Source: Oscillospiraceae bacterium (GTDB lineage: Bacteria; Bacillota; Clostridia; Oscillospirales; Oscillospiraceae). Taken from it: 64,000 bases of DNA. Of this stretch, positions 61,229 to 64,000 are shown one piece after another. The stretch spans positions 124,001 to 188,000 of the forward strand of contig JAFTGD010000043.1 in NCBI GenBank assembly GCA_017458065.1. Direction: 5' to 3'. How positions within the stretch are numbered: the stretch's first letter is position 1; each line of letters opens with the position of its first letter. A program made the position numbers and the translations under genes. The notes beneath the pieces are model-generated. The model searched no databases, had not been told where the DNA came from, and was given only the letters and a program-made list of their open reading frames with translations.

Positions 61229-61878
61229 GCATTATTCTGAAAAAGGAAATGCGTCTTTCCGCGCTGCTGCTGACCTATTTGTTTATCGGGTTTGCTGTCA
61301 TGACACTTGTGCCAGGGTATCCGATCCTCTGCGGGGCTTTCTTTATCACGCTGGGCATTTTCCAGAGTTTCCAGAGTGCCAGAGAGGCAAATGACATCAT
61401 CTATTCTGCATTACTGCCCATCGCAAAGAAAGATGTGGTGAAAGGAAAATATCAGTTCGTCATGTTGATCGAGCTTTGCAGCTTTATCATCATGGTGGTG
61501 CTGACTTTTGTGCGAATGACGGTTCTGAAGGATTCTGCGGTCTATCGGCAGAATGCCCTGATGAACGCCAATCCATTCTATCTGGGGATGGTTCTTCTGA
61601 TCTTCGGGTTATTCAATGTGGTTTTTGTCGGCGGCTTCTTCAGGACAGCCTATAAAATCGGAAAGCCGTTTATTACGCATATCATAGTAACTTTTCTTGT
61701 AATCTTCATTGCGGAGGCACTGCATCACTTTCCGGGCCTTGAAGTGCTAAATGCCTTCGGCTTTGACCATTTTGTCCTACAGATATCGCTGCTTATAATC
61801 GGTGTGCTGTTCTATGGCGTATTGACTTTTCTGTCCTATAAAAAGGCCTGTGCAGATTTTGAAAAGATCGATCTGTAA
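61225..61878 (+). CDS. ABC-2 type permease
   Basis: The 217-residue protein has six predicted membrane helices, beginning MSIILKKEMRLSALLLTYLF, and matches the ABC-2 permease family associated with YtrB-like ATPases. The motif PIAKKDVVKGKYQFVMLIEL after helix 2 is typical. It is coupled to the ATPase gene. The exported substrate is unknown; roles in peptide stress response or in cell-envelope export are seen in related systems. Confidence 0.82.
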   Translation: MSIILKKEMRLSALLLTYLFIGFAVMTLVPGYPILCGAFFITLGIFQSFQSAREANDIIYSALLPIAKKDVVKGKYQFVMLIELCSFIIMVVLTFVRMTVLKDSAVYRQNALMNANPFYLGMVLLIFGLFNVVFVGGFFRTAYKIGKPFITHIIVTFLVIFIAEALHHFPGLEVLNAFGFDHFVLQISLLIIGVLFYGVLTFLSYKKACADFEKIDL

Positions 61879-61888
61879 GGAGGATGAC

Positions 61889-61918
61889 ATGGGCAGGCTT
61901 CCCGAGAGCATTGATTAA
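61889..61918 (+). CDS. Nine-codon minigene or broken gene start
   Basis: A very strong ribosome site (AAGGAGG) and ATG follow the permease gene, but the frame reads only MGRLPESID before TAA. It is probably the broken start of a third gene of the ABC-2 operon, or a chance site. No continuation is obvious in other frames. Confidence 0.25.
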   Translation: MGRLPESID

Positions 61919-61941
61919 AAACAAACGCTTTTCGAGAGAAT

Positions 61942-61971
61942 GAAGCGTCTCTTCTTCGGAGGAGGCGCTTC
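61942..61971 (+). terminator. UUCG-capped hairpin after the ABC-2 operon
   Basis: GAAGCGTCTCTTC and GAGGAGGCGCTTC form a 13-bp stem with two G-T pairs and a TTCG loop, very stable. The T stretch after it is weak. Confidence 0.65.
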
Positions 61972-62149
61972 CCATGTCTTTGCAGCTGCATGAGAGTTAT
62001 TCGAGTGCTCAAAAAACTGGAGCTATATTAGGTTGTGACCAAATACACCACCGTTTTCATTCAGATTTCCTTCATAGGTCCGTCATTCAGCACATCGAAC
62101 ATAAGCAAGAATTTCAGTTATTTGTATCCTTAACTGAGTACCCATTCTT
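61972..62149. other. Gene-free stretch
   Basis: No convincing gene, RNA or repeat is visible here. The composition is more AT-rich than the neighbouring genes, as expected for decayed or intergenic DNA. Confidence 0.5.
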
Positions 62150-62222
62150 GTTCACCTGTTCACCTCATCTCAATTGAGCGGTTCACAGAGTTCACAGAGC
62201 GTTTACAGAGGTTCACAGAGCG
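62150..62222. repeat. Cluster of short GTTCAC repeats
   Basis: GTTCACCT occurs twice at 62150-62165. Then four tandem units of about 10 bases follow at 62181-62220 (GTTCACAGAG, TTCACAGAGC, GTTTACAGAG, GTTCACAGAG). The units are too short for CRISPR. They may be a slipped-strand array or regulator sites upstream of the ATPase gene. Confidence 0.6.
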
Positions 62223-62299
62223 ACTGGTACAGATAGAATTATCGGACGCATCGTGACGTTAGATGTCGGAAAAAACGGACAAATTGGTTTAAAACTGTG

Positions 62300-62328
62300 T
62301 TGTAAAAACGGACGATATGTGTTATGCT
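62300..62328 (+). promoter_or_regulatory. Promoter of the second AAA ATPase gene
   Basis: TTGTAA (62300-62305), 17 bases, TATGCT (62323-62328), 29 bases before the start. Confidence 0.65.
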
Positions 62329-62357
62329 ATCTTCAGCATTTCATCTGGAGGTGCCAT

Positions 62358-63710
62358 ATGATCGAACGAAAAATTGAAAGCCGAATTCGGGAGTTCTATA
62401 AGAAAGATAAAAAGGCACTGCTGATCACCGGCGCGCGTCAGGTCGGCAAAACCTATATTATTCGGGAAGTGGGAAAAGCTGAATTTGAGTCTTTCATCGA
62501 AATCAACTTTCTGGAAAACCGCACTGCGCAGTCGTTGTTCGAGAACGCAAAAAGCACCACGGATATCTTGCTGCGCATTTCTGCGATCGCAGATCAGCCG
62601 CTGATCCCCGGAAAGACGCTGATCTTTTTTGATGAGGTGCAGGAGTGCAAAGAGATCGTCACAGCGATCAAGTTCCTCGTGGATGAGGGCAGCTATCGCT
62701 ACATTCTCAGCGGCTCCCTTCTCGGCGTCGATCTGAAAGATATTCGCTCCGCACCCGTCGGGTATATGGACATTTTTGAAATGTACCCGCTGGACATTGA
62801 AGAATTTGCCTCGGCCAACGGCGTATCGCGCCGTGTGCTTGACAGTCTGCGGAAAGCGTATGAGGATCGGACGCTGGTCGATCCCATCGTGCATGAAAAG
62901 ATGATGGATCTGTTCCGCTTGTACCTTATTGTAGGCGGCATGCCGTCTGTCGTTGCGAGGTATCTTGCAACGAATAACCTACAGGAGGTTGCACAGGAGC
63001 AGCGCGCGATCCTGGCGCTGTACCGGCAGGATATTGCAAAATATGATCCGAACAACAAGCTGTATCTGGAGGATATTTTTGCACTGATCCCCAGTGAGTT
63101 GAACAGCAAAAACAAGCGGTTTATCCTGAAGAATCTGAATGAAAATTTCAAATTCTCCCGCTATCAGAACAGCTTTATCTGGCTGAAAAACGCGGGCGTT
63201 GCGCTGCCGACCTTCTGCGTGACGGAACCGACCGTGCCGCTGATGCTGAACAAGAGCGCCAATCTTTTCAAGTTGTTTCTGTCCGACGTCGGTTTGCTCG
63301 CTTCCATGTACATGGACGGAATTCAGCTCAAGCTGCTGAACCGGGAAAAGGATATCAACTTCGGTTCTGTATATGAAAATGCAGCCGCACAGGAACTGAA
63401 AGCGCACGGCTATGATCTGTACTATTTCAACAGTAAGAAGCAGGGCGAGTTAGACTTTGTGATCGAACGCGGCGGCGATGTGCTTCCGATCGAAATCAAA
63501 TCCGGCAAGGATTATCAGCGCCATGCCGCGTTGGATAACGTACTGGAGAATAAAGATTATGCGATCTCCACGGCATTTGTGTTCCAGAACGACAATGTGA
63601 GCACCGACGGTCGGATAGTGTATCTCCCAATTTACATGCTCATGTTTTTACAGAAAGAAGAGACCTATGCGCCGCAGATTTACAAGCTGAATCTTGATGG
63701 ATTGAAATAA
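62358..63710 (+). CDS. AAA ATPase with DUF4143 domain
   Basis: The 450-residue protein has Walker A GARQVGKTY near residue 26, Walker B LIFFDEVQECKE near 90, sensor-like LSGSLLG, and a C-terminal DUF4143 domain ending in a PD-(D/E)XK-like pattern (GELDFVIERGGDVLPIEIKS). Such proteins are abundant and patchily distributed in gut anaerobes; their function is unknown. The ATG at 62358 follows GGAGG; an in-frame ATG at 62253 lies before the promoter. It is a different family from the ATPase at 18073 but has the same kind of two-domain plan. Confidence 0.88.
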   Translation: MIERKIESRIREFYKKDKKALLITGARQVGKTYIIREVGKAEFESFIEINFLENRTAQSLFENAKSTTDILLRISAIADQPLIPGKTLIFFDEVQECKEIVTAIKFLVDEGSYRYILSGSLLGVDLKDIRSAPVGYMDIFEMYPLDIEEFASANGVSRRVLDSLRKAYEDRTLVDPIVHEKMMDLFRLYLIVGGMPSVVARYLATNNLQEVAQEQRAILALYRQDIAKYDPNNKLYLEDIFALIPSELNSKNKRFILKNLNENFKFSRYQNSFIWLKNAGVALPTFCVTEPTVPLMLNKSANLFKLFLSDVGLLASMYMDGIQLKLLNREKDINFGSVYENAAAQELKAHGYDLYYFNSKKQGELDFVIERGGDVLPIEIKSGKDYQRHAALDNVLENKDYAISTAFVFQNDNVSTDGRIVYLPIYMLMFLQKEETYAPQIYKLNLDGLK

Positions 63711-63744
63711 GGGTCGCTTTAATACAACATGATCGAGGAACAAC

Positions 63745-63966
63745 ATGTGTCTTACCTTGATAGAGCAGGAAAAGACGGTTATGGCATGTTTCCGGAAGGA
63801 CGATCCCAACATGCTGGCCTTCGCCTATACCGCTCCGATCACTGCACTGATCCACCTCTGCGACCGTGAGCCGGAGAAGACAGAGGAAGCGATCAGGCAA
63901 GTCGAGACCTTCAGCCGCCATTTCATCAAAACATACGGAACAGAGGGGATAAAGAAACTATCATAA
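63745..63966 (+). CDS. Small hypothetical protein
   Basis: A 73-codon frame starting MCLTLIEQEKTVMACFRKDD with GAGGAAC upstream ends at 63966. The middle (MLAFAYTAPITALIHLCD) is mildly hydrophobic and the rest is charged and probably helical. I do not recognise the family. It starts 34 bases after the ATPase stop and could be cotranscribed, or be a gene fragment. Confidence 0.4.
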   Translation: MCLTLIEQEKTVMACFRKDDPNMLAFAYTAPITALIHLCDREPEKTEEAIRQVETFSRHFIKTYGTEGIKKLS

Positions 63967-63988
63967 ATGTGATGTTTTGGAGGCGGGG

Positions 63989-64000
63989 ATGACAGAACTC
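63989..64000 (+). CDS. Start of a further gene, cut by the window end
   Basis: A strong GGAGG (63979-63983) precedes ATG ACA GAA CTC at 63989, so a new coding region probably starts here. Four codons (MTEL) are not enough to identify it. Confidence 0.45.

Noticed and set aside
62150-62222. CRISPR array
   Set aside because: The units are only about 10 bases, adjacent, and lack unique spacers and cas genes.

Overview
The window is a GC-rich chromosomal segment of an anaerobic Firmicute, most likely a gut clostridium of the Oscillospirales type. This is inferred from the gene set: a trimeric [FeFe] hydrogenase, a DctPQM TRAP transporter, OhrR and KdpDE-like regulators, an ABC and GH32 sucrose system, QueT under a preQ1 riboswitch, paired TIGR03960/DUF2344 genes, and strong Shine-Dalgarno and sigma-A promoter sequences. 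No tRNA, rRNA, CRISPR array or intact insertion sequence was seen.

Layout. 1-5272: the end of an F-type ATP synthase operon (b, a b'-delta-alpha fusion, gamma, beta, a short epsilon). 5375-17736: a TIM-barrel isomerase, then a sucrose/oligosaccharide regulon: a LacI regulator, an ABC importer, YesL, a GH13 glucosidase, a GH32 sucrase, amylosucrase and fructokinase. LacI-type operators lie in both control regions. 17737-20576: a patch with an AAA ATPase, a possible antiporter tail remnant, a duplicated inverted repeat and a YcxB-like membrane protein. 20577-23660: a TRAP transporter. 24162-33083: glycerol-1-phosphate dehydrogenase, MgtC, MATE, MogA, two radical-SAM-related genes, a glycosyltransferase and malic enzyme. 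33166-36604: a sugar epimerase, then a glutathione peroxidase divergent from OhrR and a radical SAM protein, with a shared operator. 36679-37688: a DUF2442/DUF4160 pair and a candidate type I toxin-antitoxin locus. 37689-45636: ClpB, a ribbon-helix-helix protein, a membrane-anchored serine hydrolase, a secreted phosphoesterase, and an ion permease behind a probable yybP-ykoY (manganese) riboswitch. 45836-49655: potassium uptake (Kup) with a KdpDE-like two-component system. 49915-56991: an ABC importer plus a TM1266-type hydrogenase regulator behind an attenuated leader, divergent from the NuoE/NuoF/[FeFe]-hydrogenase operon. 57146-64000: glycogen synthase with a lysine-rich tail, QueT, a cytidylate-kinase-like protein, an ABC-2 exporter and a second AAA ATPase.

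How the genes work together. Sucrose would be imported by the ABC system and split by amylosucrase or the GH32/GH13 enzymes. Fructose is then phosphorylated by the fructokinase, and glucose surplus can be stored by glycogen synthase. Reducing equivalents can be released as hydrogen by the bifurcating hydrogenase. The ATP synthase, Kup/KdpDE, the riboswitch-controlled permease and MgtC handle ions and membrane energetics.

The most unusual items are the b'-delta-alpha fusion with the matching truncated epsilon, the candidate type I toxin-antitoxin with opposed consensus promoters, the terminator-ended leader in front of the TM1266-ABC operon, the riboswitch-controlled permease, and the duplicated 35-bp inverted repeat near 19.5 kb.
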